From contig QANT01004275.1 in NCBI GenBank assembly GCA_003254885.1, forward strand, positions 1-35,654: a stretch of 35,654 nucleotides of DNA, given 5' to 3'. This document shows positions 1 to 10,224 of the stretch, one piece after another. This stretch comes from Purshia tridentata (lineage: Eukaryota > Streptophyta > Magnoliopsida > Rosales > Rosaceae). Numbering within the stretch: the first letter of the stretch is position 1; every line of letters begins with the position of its first letter. The notes under the pieces are model-generated. The model did not search any database, was not told where the DNA came from, and saw only the letters and a list, made by a program, of their open reading frames with translations. The position numbers and the translations under genes are program-made.

Positions 1-194
1 GGGCCAAAATATATTTAGGCTGCAATCATATGATAAATGCCCTTGTGCGGCTTGATTTAATACAAATTTAGGCCGCGATTTCGAGGTCGAGTCTAGTACT
101 CCGGCCGCTACTAAAATTAGGCCATAGTCCGACGGCCAAGTAAAGCCAAGGATTGGGCTTTGAGATCATTTATAGAAATAATTACTGGAAAATG
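1..194. other. flank of LTR copy A, no gene seen
   Basis: Sequence outside the 3' end of copy A. No convincing reading frame or known element was recognised. The short open frames here are AT/GC noise without a family match. Confidence 0.4.
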
Positions 195-1116
195 TGACAG
201 GACCGACCCCGAAACCTTCCATGTCATTTCGAGGTCACCCTGTGGGGTCCCACGTCCCTTGGACATAGGGCCCACTACCCTAAATTTTCTAACCTTCCTA
301 GAAAAACCTTGTATAAGCAAATATTCTGCCGAAAATTCGGTAGCACTTCCCCTGAAAATGTCACTTTTCTAAATTCATCAAACCTGTTAAAATACACTTC
401 TAACTGTTCAGCTTCCCTACCACAACCATTTTAGGCCTCCGGCCTATCGTATATTTTATACTTATTTACATATGTTGATACAAAATTTAGACATTATGAC
501 TAATACGTATTACAGTCAAAAGATTTCTACCCTCAACGACGGGAGCGAAGATCCACCTCGACGCGTAAACTTTTCTACGGGCCGCCGCTTCTACCTAGGG
601 GAAACATCAAAAACACAAGAATGACTTCCAAATGAGATAGGCTCAGTGAGTGGATATTTAAATCAAAGGTTTATTTAGAACCAACAATATAATAAATTTT
701 TAGCGTCTGGACTCGCAAGTTAATTTATTTTCCCCCATATGAAAATATTATTTTCAACGTTTACTTTCGGCAAAACACAACAGCAGAATCACTANAACAG
801 AAGAATCACAATCAATTTAGGTTTCTAAAATTTCATTTATAGATAAAATAAAATGCGTGACTCATTCCAAAGGGTAATAAAATAGAATCCTTTCGAAATA
901 ACTTCTTTTAAAAATTCACATAGAGGGAAGATAATTATAAAGAACATCATTTTCAAAGGAGCGTTTCCCATCTAAGCACCCAAGTGACTTATCCTTCCAC
1001 CTGCACCGTCGCAACGCCGTCATACAAGTGGATTCAGCGGCCCTTGTACCGTCGCTTCGCCGTCGTACAACAGGCCAGGATGTCGTACGTGCATGCAGAC
1101 TGCCCCCAAAGGGCGA

Positions 1117-1500
1117 GGCATCCCGACACATGGCCCAAAGCCTTTGTGTGTGCCGTGATGGGTCCCCAAGACCTACTTAATATAAAAACTGGTGGGTACT
1201 TAAACGGAAATTAAAATTTATGATTCAAGCGTTTATAATTCCTTATGATTTGAAACTCCAACATTTAAACAGACTTTTTACTTCACATAAACACACAAAA
1301 ATTTAAATGGCATCCCGACACACGGCCCAAAGCCTTTGTGTGTACCGTGATGGGTCCCAAAGACCTCCTTAATGTAAACTGGTGTGTACTTAACGGAATT
1401 TAAAATAATGATTCAAGCATTTATAAATCCTTATGATTTGAAACTCCAACATTTAAACAACTTTTTCCTTTACATAAACTCACAAAAATTAAATATACTC
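1117..1500. repeat. 192-bp tandem duplication inside LTR copy A
   Basis: The block starting GGCATCCCGACACA at 1117 restarts at 1309 and runs in register to about 1500. It has several substitutions and small indels. It covers the 'GTGATGGGTCCC' motif and the AT-rich stretch behind it. The other LTR copies have one such block, so the duplication is private to copy A. Confidence 0.8.
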
Positions 1501-1563
1501 GTTCATTTTCAAATCCGGTAAACTTTTTAAGAATTCTATCGAATAAATTCCGTAAAACCTTTG

Positions 1564-1608
1564 ATATATACATATATATATATATATATATACCTATATA
1601 CATATATA
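1564..1608. repeat. AT microsatellite
   Basis: Alternating TA/TACA run inside copy A. No function inferred. Confidence 0.9.
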
Positions 1609-1857
1609 GTATCATGCCAAAGATCAACTTGGAAATTTATTCTATTTTAATCACTTAACTTTACTCAAGCCAAATAAAATCCAATCCAAATTCGATTTAT
1701 TTTCCCAAACCCTTATGGTTATGACTTGGCACAATAATCCAAACGAGAAGCATAAATTATAAATTCATAACATAGTTATATGAGAAAGTATCCACTCACA
1801 ATTGAAGTGTCTACGCTCGCTCTCCGGATGGGTCGCCTCCGGTCTCGAGTGCGTGTC

Positions 1858-2599
1858 CTAGAGAAAACAAAGGCAACGAGATATAAACTTTAGACTTGGT
1901 ACATCAACAGAAATTAAAGTACGTGTGACATTTTAATTTCCTAAACTTCAACAATAGACCCCATTTTAATCCTTCTCGGCTCCAACTCGGTAACACCCCA
2001 CTCCTTAATCCCTTAATCCATACACAGAAATCTTAGGCGCAGCCGAGCCTATTTAAATTCATTTCGGCACCCAAAAAGTGTCCGTTTGACAACTAAATTT
2101 GTGTTTTGTCTACCCGACCCATTTCTAAATAACCTATACTATTAATTAACTTCATTTGAGTTCTGAAACGGCGTTACCATACGACATTGATAGTTAGATA
2201 TCCGGAATTTCTATTCTTGTCGCCCAAAGTAGCGGGTTCTAACTCAAAATTATAATTTCTCCCAAATTAACTCATCTAGATCGCAATTAAGGTTTTCTAA
2301 GGGCTGGAAATTGACCAAAACTCAATTTAAAACAACTTCCAAGTTCAGAAATTGGGGTAACCCGAATTGGGCATAAACCCCCAAATTTTCAATTCTCAAT
2401 TTCTCCAAATCCTTGCAAATTTCTTGTTCTAAACCTCATTTAAAAGTTCCTAGGATGAGAATCATCACAAAACCCATCAAGAACCACCCAAGATTTTCGG
2501 ATTTCTTCCTAACCCGAAATGGCTTCCACAACCCATAAAATTCAACCATAATTCACTCATGTTCTTCCACAGAATTTAAAGGGAAAAGAAGCCCATTAC
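1858..2599 (-). other. putative leader intron of LTR copy A
   Basis: Minus-strand donor CTATAG|GTAATGGG at 2599 and acceptor TTCTCTAG|GACACG at 1858. It occupies the same place between leader exon 1 and exon 2 as in copies B, C and D. Exon 2 (GACACGCACTCGAG and onward) aligns with exon 2 of the other copies. Splicing is inferred from the sites and from the intronless copy E. Confidence 0.55.
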
Positions 2600-2731
2600 C
2601 TATAGAAGCTTCATTCATGTACCAAAAGACTAAAATGCCCTTTACACACGAAACCATCTCACTCTTAACTCGTGGATTCCAATTAATTTCCTCCTCCCAA
2701 AGTCCCCGTTCAATCACCCAATTTCTCGTTA

Positions 2732-2744
2732 GGATATTTATATA
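2732..2744 (-). promoter_or_regulatory. TATA box of LTR copy A
   Basis: Minus strand TATATAAATATCC. It lies at the position where the other copies have a weaker TTTAAAT/ATTAAATAT next to a heat-shock element. It is upstream of the leader exon, as expected for an LTR core promoter. Confidence 0.5.
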
Positions 2745-3401
2745 GGCAAGTCTGTTCCTAATTGGCCCTTTTTTGGCTGCATCACTTCTGAATAAATTTT
2801 TATCTTAGTTTTAAATAAAAAAAGATAAGAATTTTGGGTCGGGTCACTTTGCCTAAATTTTTATGTGGGCAAGCTGTGAGATTTATGGTTTTTCTCCTTA
2901 GAGCTTTTTGTGCGCCCCTTGTTTTGAAACGCTACTAACCTAGAGTTAGCTAGTTAGTGCTTACTCTCTTTTGGTACTTGCAATAACATTGTGGTTATGA
3001 CACTTGTACTAAACTTACATGTTTATCTACCGGTTTTTGCTTATTTCTCATGTGTTTGGTTTCGTTACTTGGCTTTGTTTCTTGCTTGTTTTAATTTTGA
3101 ATGAAAAAGAGAGGAAACCAAAAGCTTAAAGACTTAGAGAGCCGAGCACTCCCCTACTCACTTCAAAAAGATTAATTCACGACCTTATACCCAAAACCCA
3201 TGATTTAGACAAGGCACTTTGGAATCAATTGGGAAGGCTAATTAGAAAAGGCAACTTTGGTGTTTTTCTTTAATCACAAATTTTTGTTAAAGACAAACCT
3301 TAAGTCTAAGGTGTTTTAAAATGCAAATTTTACAAAGTACCTATACATATATCTATTTTAAATAAAAGGGTGTAAATGCATATGTATGTTTATATAGGTG
3401 C

Positions 3402-3446
3402 ACATATATATATATATATATGTACATGTGTGTGTGTGTGTGTGCA
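3402..3446. repeat. compound TA/TG microsatellite
   Basis: (AT)n runs directly into (TG)n and ends GTGCACAC. Confidence 0.9.
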
Positions 3447-4161
3447 CACTTGAAGTGTGACCAAGCAGGGAAGTCACAGCACCACATGGGGGATTACTTT
3501 TGTTTCAACTTATTTCATGCCAAAAGTTTTACAGAAAAGGTGAGACTTGTTTTGGAAAAGGTTGCTTAGGTAAGCCTTATCCCCATTGATTAAAAGTTGG
3601 CTTATCCTTTAAATGATGATATATGGGTACTTGAGCCTAGGAAAAGAGAGGGAAGTGTGAGGATAGCCTACCACACTCCATTCATATCACATCTCACGCC
3701 AAAGCCATGCAAGGATTGGCAACCTTTCCACTCCCTCATGCAATTTGACAACTACACTTAAACCATTTCACATTCCCAAGAAAGAAAACAAACAGCCCAT
3801 ATTCACCATTCTTCCCATGCACCCATATGTGCTGCCAAGAGAGAGCTTTGAAAGAAAAACTCACCTTCCTCCACCAAATCCATAAGCTTGAGAGTTGAGG
3901 AAGAAGTCACAACCTCCATAGAAGGACCTAGCCACTCAAAAGCTAAGGGAACTCTTTTATTTTCTAAGTACCCAGCTGTCCATTGTCTTTCTTCAACTAC
4001 AAAGACTTTCCCCACACCCATAAAACTCGTTTCATACCACCTCAAACCAAGGGTTTGTGTTGAGCCAACCCTTAACACTTTCAAGGTGAGGAACTATAAA
4101 CCCTATCCTCTTCATTTTCGGATTTCTAAGCTATTTGGGTACTTTCTCTTTCAAAAAAAAA

Positions 4162-4194
4162 GGGGAGGGGGGGGGGNGGGGGGGGGGGGGGGGG
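4162..4194. repeat. poly-G tract with one N
   Basis: About 33 consecutive G with one A and one N at 4177, preceded by an A run. Such tracts are error-prone in sequencing, so the true length is uncertain. An open frame read across it is meaningless. Confidence 0.9.
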
Positions 4195-5515
4195 TTACCT
4201 TGCTCTTGAGAAAGTTTTCTTTGTTCTGGTTTGAAAGGAAAAAAAGAAAAAAAAAACTTACCTAGCTAGCCTTGGGTAGCTAGGGTTTTTGAATAAAAGT
4301 TTTGTCTTTTGATCTTGTTTTTATCCTCTTGTTTAGATAGTTTAGTTGCTTGTTTCGTTTTGGGTAGCTCAGAGTTCAAGGAGAACAAGTTTTCACTTTG
4401 GTGCAAGTCTTCTTGGAAAAAAAATGTGTTTTCTAAGCTTGCTAGACAAAAATGGAATTTTGTACCGTTTGGTATGAAGTTTCCATCCTAAATTTTTATG
4501 GTGAAACTAGACTCATCAATGGGTTTTTAGAGATAAGAATCAAGTTAAACGGAGTTGTATTGAACCCGGAATGATTTTTCAAAGCTAACTGGAAATTCAC
4601 AAAACTAATAGTTTTTCCTGTTTTTCTCATCGGATTTCGGGTTTAAAAGAAAGGGTTCCACTCTTCGTTTGACTTGAACATTTTTATGAAATAACTTTGA
4701 TGAGTTTACTTTCATTCTGGAAATTTTGAGGATTTTTGGCCAGTTAGAAAAATTGTGAAAATTCGTGCAATTTTAGTGCACAGTTTGGCGCGTTTTGGAA
4801 ACTTGGTCTTCAAAAAACCCAACTTGTTTCCAAATTTGTTGGGGATGCTTTACCAGCTGAAAATCCTTGTTTTTAAAACTCAGTTTTCAAAAGTTGGTTT
4901 CTTAAAACGTTTATGTTCGATTTGGTTACAAACCCTTTGAAAGAGTTATTCTTGGGTTGCCTAGTCTAATGCTAGTGACTTAACGTGCTAGGAGGACGAG
5001 CGACAGACTTGGAGCTTGGAGTTTGGGCAGCCAGGTAGGGGGAGCCGTTTCGCAAAAATTAGGTTTTCTACACGTATAACTTACTACTTAGTATGTTGCA
5101 TGTGTTTGCTAAGTGGGTAAAGGACGTATTGAATAGGTATAAAATGGACTAATGAATTTGAAATGTTGAATTTGCATGCTAGGGCAGATTCTAATTATCA
5201 TTATTTGTTGTTCATACCTTCAGATTGTGAGGGAAACAAAAGAGAGAATGGGTTAGACACATGTTATTATATGGGGTGTAGAGCCACCACTTGTTGTTGT
5301 GTTTAACCACCTTGGAATAAGAAGCATGAACCCCTTTGTACTCGGTCATTTAATTATCAAGGGCTGTGCTTCATTCCTACTGAACTCTTTGTTCTTGATG
5401 ATTGTGAAATTGAGGCTTGGGTGTTATACCTATTTGGAACTTCCACGTTGTTTGAACTAATTCACCTTGTGTGATGACTTTCGTTAGAAAAAAAAATAAT
5501 ATTGCTATGTTTTTA

Positions 5516-5584
5516 TGTAACGGCCCGTACTTTCCTAAGTAATATTTAAATGGGGCTCACAGTTGACTTTTGCTTCGAGTGAGA
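5516..5584 (+). mobile_element. 69-bp LTR 5' end fragment
   Basis: Begins TGTAACGGCCCGTAC and matches the first 67-70 bp of copies C and E, including GTTGACTTTTG. It then stops abruptly where the minus-strand copy B begins (TGACAGG at 5585). Its continuation is not found after 10295, so it is a truncated remnant or a rearrangement product. Confidence 0.65.
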
Positions 5585-6000
5585 TGACAGGACCCTCCCC
5601 GAATTCCACCTTGGAACCCGGAGTGATCCTGCGGGAATCCAATATCAAGGAAAATTCTACCGAAAATTCGGCAGAACCTCCCCTGAAATTGGACGAACCC
5701 TGGATTAATCCTTACTTAAAAACCTGTAATATTTCACGATACGAATAACCACATATGTTTACTTTGAGAAATCATAATGTTTCCAAGTACGTCAAATCCA
5801 TTTCCATACTCAAGAATCGAATAATATTTCTTAATTAATAAAACTGAATTAAAACTCAAATATAAATACGAATTAAATCATGAAATTGGTAAAGAACTTA
5901 TAAACAAAGTTTAAGAAACGAAGTCCACTCACAGTCCNACTCACAGAGATAGCCTAGCCTTGGTCTCCGAACGAATCGTCCTTGGACTCGAGAGTGTCGC

Positions 6001-6637
6001 CTAACACGAGAACGATAATACGTTAGAATACTATTCAAATTACGATCGTAAAAACACGTGCACATTCTAGGCCTTACGCTCCAAAATTCTAAATTTAATT
6101 ATAATCCAACTTAATTCCCTTCTCGACTCAAAACCCATGCCACTAGCTTATTTTTATCCGATAATTTTCCCCAATAACCTCCATTACTACAGAACTCGAC
6201 CGAGGGTCGTCCAGAGGTCGTTTCGACAACCAAAAAGTGTCTAATTTCGCCCCAAAGTCACCATTTCTCCGATTTCCTTCAAACCAATTATTCTAAACCT
6301 CAATAGATCGTTCCTAAAGGTGTAAATCACGCCCAATTTTAATTAAATCATCGTAAACACCTTAAATTCCTAGAAAACCCGAAATGGGCATAAGCACCAA
6401 CGACCAAACTTCCAATTTCCTCAATAATTTCTTAAATTTCTCTTTCCAATCTTTGATTAGAGGTTTTTAATGACGGAAATTACCTAAAACACCCAACAAT
6501 TTGATTCAATTTCAAACACCCATGGAAAACCCGAAAATGGCCTATAATCTCCCAAATTCAATCTCTCACAATTTCTCAAAATTGAATAACCAAACAATAA
6601 GGGAAAGGAAGCCCAAAAGGAGAGGAGAAAAACCCAC
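6001..6637 (-). other. putative leader intron of LTR copy B
   Basis: Minus-strand donor GATTTTAG|GTGGGTTT at 6637 and acceptor CGTGTTAG|GCGAC at 6001; 637 bp. The sites are identical to those of copy C. Confidence 0.6.
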
Positions 6638-7045
6638 CTAAAATCAAGGGGATCGACGCCGGAATCTGGTCGGAATTTAAGGAGAGGACCGGCGGCTTTT
6701 GGGGAGTTTTCCGAGCTGAATTCCTGCTGGAACGTGGCTGGCCGGCGTGGGGAAGCTTGGGGAGGGACGGTCGGCGGCTGGGGAGTGGTTCTCGCCGCCT
6801 GGGGTCGCCGAAAATGGCTGGAGCTTGAAGCTCCAGTCGCGCGCACAGGGAGAGTAGGAGAGAGAAGAGAGAGAAGGAGCTGGGCCGTGGGTAGGAAGGG
6901 CTGGGCTGGCCGGAGAGGCAGCTAGGGAGGTGTCGCCGGAGGGGCTGCGTCGGCCGAAAAGGGTTAGGTGGTCGCGCAGGGGAGAGAGGCTGGGGGCTAT
7001 TCTCGCGTAGGGAGAGGAGGGGAGAGAGAAATAAAAAAGAGGGGG

Positions 7046-7068
7046 GAAATTTCCAGAATTTTCTGGAA
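7046..7068 (-). promoter_or_regulatory. five-unit heat-shock element, LTR copy B
   Basis: On the minus strand TTC, GAA, TTC, GAA and TTC are each separated by exactly two bases (spacers CA, AA, TG, AT). This is the contiguous inverted-pentamer arrangement bound by heat-shock factor trimers. It lies just upstream of the GC-rich leader. Confidence 0.6.
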
Positions 7069-7403
7069 ATTTAAACCCATTTCAACATAATTACAAGTTT
7101 GCCCCTCACTTTGAACCTCCGTATTTCACAAACTGTAGCTCCAAACGACGCATGCTACGTGTCTACGAATTCGTGAAGTCGAGCTCTACGCAACCGAGTC
7201 AAAGTCAACTCTGAAATCCTAGTAATTTAAAAAGTCAACTTTGAGCTCTTTTATCACGTTCATAACTTTTTAACCGTAACTCTAAATCCCCATGCCGCGT
7301 GTCAATAAACTCGTGAGCTCAAGACCTTCCTAACGGACCCAAAGTCAAAGCTAAAATTGTAACAACCCGTACCTTCATAAGTAAATGTTAATAGGGCCCA
7401 ACG

Positions 7404-7586
7404 TTGACTTTTGGTTCTAACAAGATTTTAGCTTTGACTTTGGGTCCGTTAGGAAGGTCTTGAGCTCACGAGTTCATTAACACGCGGCATGGGTAATTTA
7501 GAGTTACGGTTAAAAAGTTATGAACGTGATAACAGAGCTCAAGGTTGACTTTTTAAATTACTTGGAGTTTAGAGTTGACTTTGACA
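7404..7586 (+). promoter_or_regulatory. W-box cluster in U3 of copy C
   Basis: TTGACT occurs at 7404, 7434, 7545 and 7575, followed by TTGACA at 7581. TTGAC[C/T] is the WRKY-binding core. The same sites recur in copies B and E, and GTTGACTT recurs in the related LTRs at 32940 and 34985. Responsiveness is inferred, not shown. Confidence 0.45.
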
Positions 7587-7715
7587 TGGTTGCGTAGAGC
7601 TCGACTTCACGAGTTCGTAGACACGTAGCATGTGTCGTTTGGAGCTACGGTTTGTGAAATACGGAGGTTCAAAGTGAGGGGCAAACTTGTAATTTTGAGG
7701 AAATGGTATTAAATA

Positions 7716-7738
7716 TTCCAGAAAATTCTGGAATATTC
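7716..7738 (+). promoter_or_regulatory. five-unit heat-shock element, LTR copy C
   Basis: TTC (7716), GAA (7721), TTC (7726), GAA (7731) and TTC (7736), with exact 2-bp spacers CA, AA, TG, TA. It overlaps the downstream side of a TATA-like ATTAAATAT and is followed at once by the pyrimidine-rich leader. Confidence 0.65.
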
Positions 7739-7739
7739 C

Positions 7740-8159
7740 TCTCTCCCTATTTCTCTCCCCTCTCCACGCGCAGGCAGCAGGAAGAAGCCCAGCCCAGCCC
7801 GACACCCCCACACTCTCTCTCCCCTGCGCGACGCCCGCCATTTCCGGCCAACTGCCGGCCTGCCCAGCCACCGGCGACCCTCACCCAGCGTCCTCCCGCG
7901 CCACCCAGCTAGCCATCTCACCTGCGCGTCTGTCTCTCTCCTACTCTCCCTGTGCGCGCGACAGGAGCTTCCAGCTCTAGCCATTTCCGGCGACCCCAGG
8001 CGGCGAGAATCACACTCCAGCCACCGGCCAGCCACCTCGATGCTCCCCCATGACAGCCAGCTGTCCCCCGACGCGAAACGACGCCGGAAAAGCACCCAGC
8101 CCGCCACCACTTGTTCGTCAATTCCGGCCAGATTCCGGCACCAGTCTCCTTGATTTTAG
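7740..8159 (+). other. putative non-coding leader exon 1 of LTR copy C
   Basis: CT-rich start, then strongly GC-rich text with repeated TTCCGG motifs, ending GATTTTAG before a GTGGGT donor. Homologous islands are at 6640-7030 and 27475-27720 (minus) and 31796-32222. Frames are open on both strands because of composition, and they are not conserved between copies, so this is read as untranslated leader. Confidence 0.5.
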
Positions 8160-8800
8160 GTGGGTTTTTCTCCTCTCCTTTTGGGCTTTCCTTCCCCTAT
8201 AATATAGTTGTTCAATTTTGAGAAATTGTGAGAGATTGAATATAGGGGATTGAGGCTAAATTCAGGTTTAGCATGGGTGTTTGAAATGGAATCAAATTGT
8301 TGGGTGTTTTAGGTAATTTCCGTCATTAGAAACCTCTAATCGAAGATTGGAACTAGAAATTTAGGAAATTATTGAGAAAATTGGAAGTTTGATCGTTGAT
8401 GCTTATGCCCATTTCGGGATTTCTAGAAATTTAAGGTGTTTACGATAATTTAATTTAAATTGGGCGTGATTTTCACCTTTAGGAACGATCTATTGAGGTT
8501 TAGAATAATTGGTTTGAAGGAAATCGGAGAAATGGTGACTTGGGGCGTAATTAGACACTTTTTGGGTTGTCGAAACGTCACCCGGACGACACTCGACCAA
8601 GTTAGATAGAATGGAGGTTAATTGAGGAAATTATCGGGTAAAAATAAGCTAGTGGCATGGGTTTTGAGTCGAGATGGAAAATAAGTTGGTTTATAAATTA
8701 AAATTTAGGATTATGGAGTGAAAGGCCTAGAACTTACACTTTCTAGTTTTTCAGTTATTATTTGAGATAGTATTCTAACGTATTGTCGTTCTCGTGTTAG
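8160..8800 (+). other. putative leader intron of LTR copy C
   Basis: Donor GATTTTAG|GTGGGTTT and acceptor CTCGTGTTAG|GCGACG; 641 bp. Copy E joins the flanking sequences without a gap exactly here. A second donor-like CTCT|GTGAGTGG follows at 8857, so exon 2 may be only 56 nt. Confidence 0.65.
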
Positions 8801-9353
8801 GCGACGTTCCCGAGTCCAAGGACGATCCATTCGGAGACCAAGGCTAGGCTATCTCTGTGAGTGGACTTCGTTTCCTAAACTATTTGTACGAATTTAATAA
8901 TTTAATTTATAGTTATATTTTGAGTTATTTGAGCCGTGATTTATTTAATTTAGAAATGTATTTGGTTCGTGAGTTTGACTTCCGGATTTCTTAAATAAGT
9001 ATTGATTTAAATTCTGGATATTGAGTAGCTATTTTGGATTTCATACTTCGGCGAGACAAAAGGAATTTAAAATGTTTTCATGTTGAGTTTGAGAAAATAC
9101 TGGATTTCAATGGGTTTTGTACCAAGGGTTTGGTTACTGAAAAAGATTTTATAGTCGGTTTAATGATTTCCCAGTTTTGGAAAGGTTATGTGTTTTATGG
9201 GCGAAAAGAGATTTATGGGAAAAGGATTTTCAAACCACCCTTCGCAGTGCCCTTCAGGTTATCAGATTATATAGGTCTTTGGGACCCATCACGGCACACA
9301 CATAGGCTTTGGGCCCTGTGTCGGGATGCTTTGCCCTTTGGGGGCGGCCCTGC

Positions 9354-9530
9354 GTGCACGTACGGCAGGATATTGGCCCTGCATGTGTATGACAGACCCT
9401 GGCTCTGCACATGTACGGCAAGATATTGGCCCTGCATGCGTACGGCAGGTCGTAGGCCCTGCGCATGTACGGCAGGCTATTGGCCCTGCATGCGTACGGC
9501 AGGTTGTGGGCCCTGCGCATGTACGGCAGG
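9354..9530 (+). repeat. 27-bp minisatellite of LTR copy C, about 6.5 units
   Basis: Unit built on GTACGGCAGG...GGCCCT. Odd and even units alternate between GCATGCGTAC and GCGCATGTAC, giving a 54-bp higher-order period. Because 27 is divisible by 3, several frames stay open on both strands (for example the frame 9034-9597), which makes cysteine-rich repeat peptides that I do not regard as genes. Confidence 0.9.
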
Positions 9531-10224
9531 TTCAGTGGGTAACTGTTGGCTGAGAGGTTTCTTTATCGAAACAGTTTACAAAATAATTCTTGCTTGATAC
9601 AAATTTTAGTTCTTATTTAATATTTTGAGAGCTTGACAAATTTTATTAATTTATCAGAGTTTTTAAAACGGATTTCCGATGCGGACTTTTAAGACAGAGT
9701 TTTCAGCGGATTTTATGAAAGTTATTTTAAAACTGGGGGATTTCAAAGAAAGGTTGCGAAATTTTAAAGAGCTTGAAAGTAAAGGTTTATAAATGCTTAT
9801 TTTTGGTTTATGTCCACTCACTGAGTTAACTCATTAGTTTTATCCTTTTTATTGTTTTAAATTTTCCCCCGGGTGGTAGCGGTGGAACGGTCGAGCCAAA
9901 GACGTCGAGGCAGTTTAGCGAACCTTTGAAAGTTATAGGAACCAATTAATCTTGTAAATTTTGTCTTCTTAGTAAATTTTGTAGCGCGACTCTGATAACC
10001 TATTGAAAACTTAAGTAATTGGTTTTGAAATTTGGGTCGGAGACCCTTTGGTTGTGGTAGAGGAGCTGTGGAGCTTAGAAGTGCATTTGCAGGTCTCGTG
10101 GAGAAAAAGGGTTCGTCCAATTTCAGAGGAAGTTCTGCCGAAATTTCGGTAGGATTTTCCTTGATATTGGATGCCCGCAGGATCACTCCGGGTTCTAAGG
10201 TGGAATTCGGGGAGGGTCCTGTCA

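Larger units (their letters stand above)
195..2848 (-). mobile_element. LTR copy A, diverged member of the TGTAACGACCCG family
   Basis: On the minus strand this ends with TGTCA, the 3' end seen in the other copies (plus-strand TGACAGGACC at 195). The same landmarks follow in the same order. They are the GCCGAAAATTCGG block near 328, the 'GTGATGGGTCCC' block and degenerate GTACG repeats at about 1000-1170, a leader intron at 1858-2599 and a TATA box at 2736-2744. The 5' end is degraded: GTGACCCGACCC at about 2836-2847 stands where TGTAACGACCCG is expected. No protein is encoded. This is the most divergent copy here. Target-site duplications were not found, so the outer limits are approximate. 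Confidence 0.65.
2849..5515 (+). other. unassigned repetitive region, LTR-like, no gene
   Basis: No credible coding sequence. The stretch about 3640-5000 has the feel of a gypsy-type LTR: a TATA-like TATATAGG at about 3391, a leader with short pyrimidine tracts, AATAAAAG near 4293, and long AT-rich text. I could not find paired ends, a PBS or a polypurine tract. Small open frames at 3888-4265 and 4755-4940 are unsupported. Confidence 0.35.
5585..7352 (-). mobile_element. LTR copy B, main part, split by insertion of copy C
   Basis: Reverse complement of the same family. The 3' end TGTCA is at 5585, leader intron at 6001-6637, GC-rich leader at about 6640-7030, heat-shock element at 7046-7068 and U3 at 7070-7352. 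The missing 5' 66 bp lie at 10230-10295, beyond copy C. It lacks about 1 kb present in copy C, including the 27-bp minisatellite. By eye its U3 is about 90-95 % identical to copy C. No 5-bp duplication matches at its outer ends (TGAGA versus AATTA). Confidence 0.8.
7358..10224 (+). mobile_element. LTR copy C, solo LTR with 5-bp target duplication
   Basis: Starts TGTAACAACCCGTACC and ends GGGTCCTGTCA (TG...CA), flanked by AAAAT at 7353-7357 and AAAAT at 10225-10229. A 5-bp duplication and TG...CA ends are diagnostic of LTR integration. With no internal region present, this 2867-bp piece is best read as a solo LTR, or a very reduced non-autonomous element. Order: W-box-rich U3 (7358-7715), heat-shock element (7716-7738), GC/CT-rich leader exon (about 7740-8159), GT-AG intron (8160-8800), exon 2, AT-rich text, the GTGATGGGTCCC-type block (about 9272-9340), 27-bp minisatellite (9354-9530) and the GCCGAAATTTCGG block (10137). 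It encodes no recognisable protein. Confidence 0.85.

Noticed and set aside
3888..4265. 125-codon frame ending in a glycine run
   Set aside because: The glycine run is the poly-G tract with an N, and there is no family resemblance.
7709..8121. Overlapping proline/arginine-rich frames on both strands in GC-rich LTR leaders (also 27399-27870, 31772-32282, 33374-33961, 35266-35509)
   Set aside because: They are caused by high GC. Frames differ between LTR copies and the region is bounded by splice sites as a leader exon.
9034..9597. 187-codon plus-strand frame with cysteine-rich repeats
   Set aside because: It spans AT-rich LTR text and the 27-bp minisatellite. A unit divisible by three keeps several frames open on both strands, and the frame is not conserved in copies D and E.
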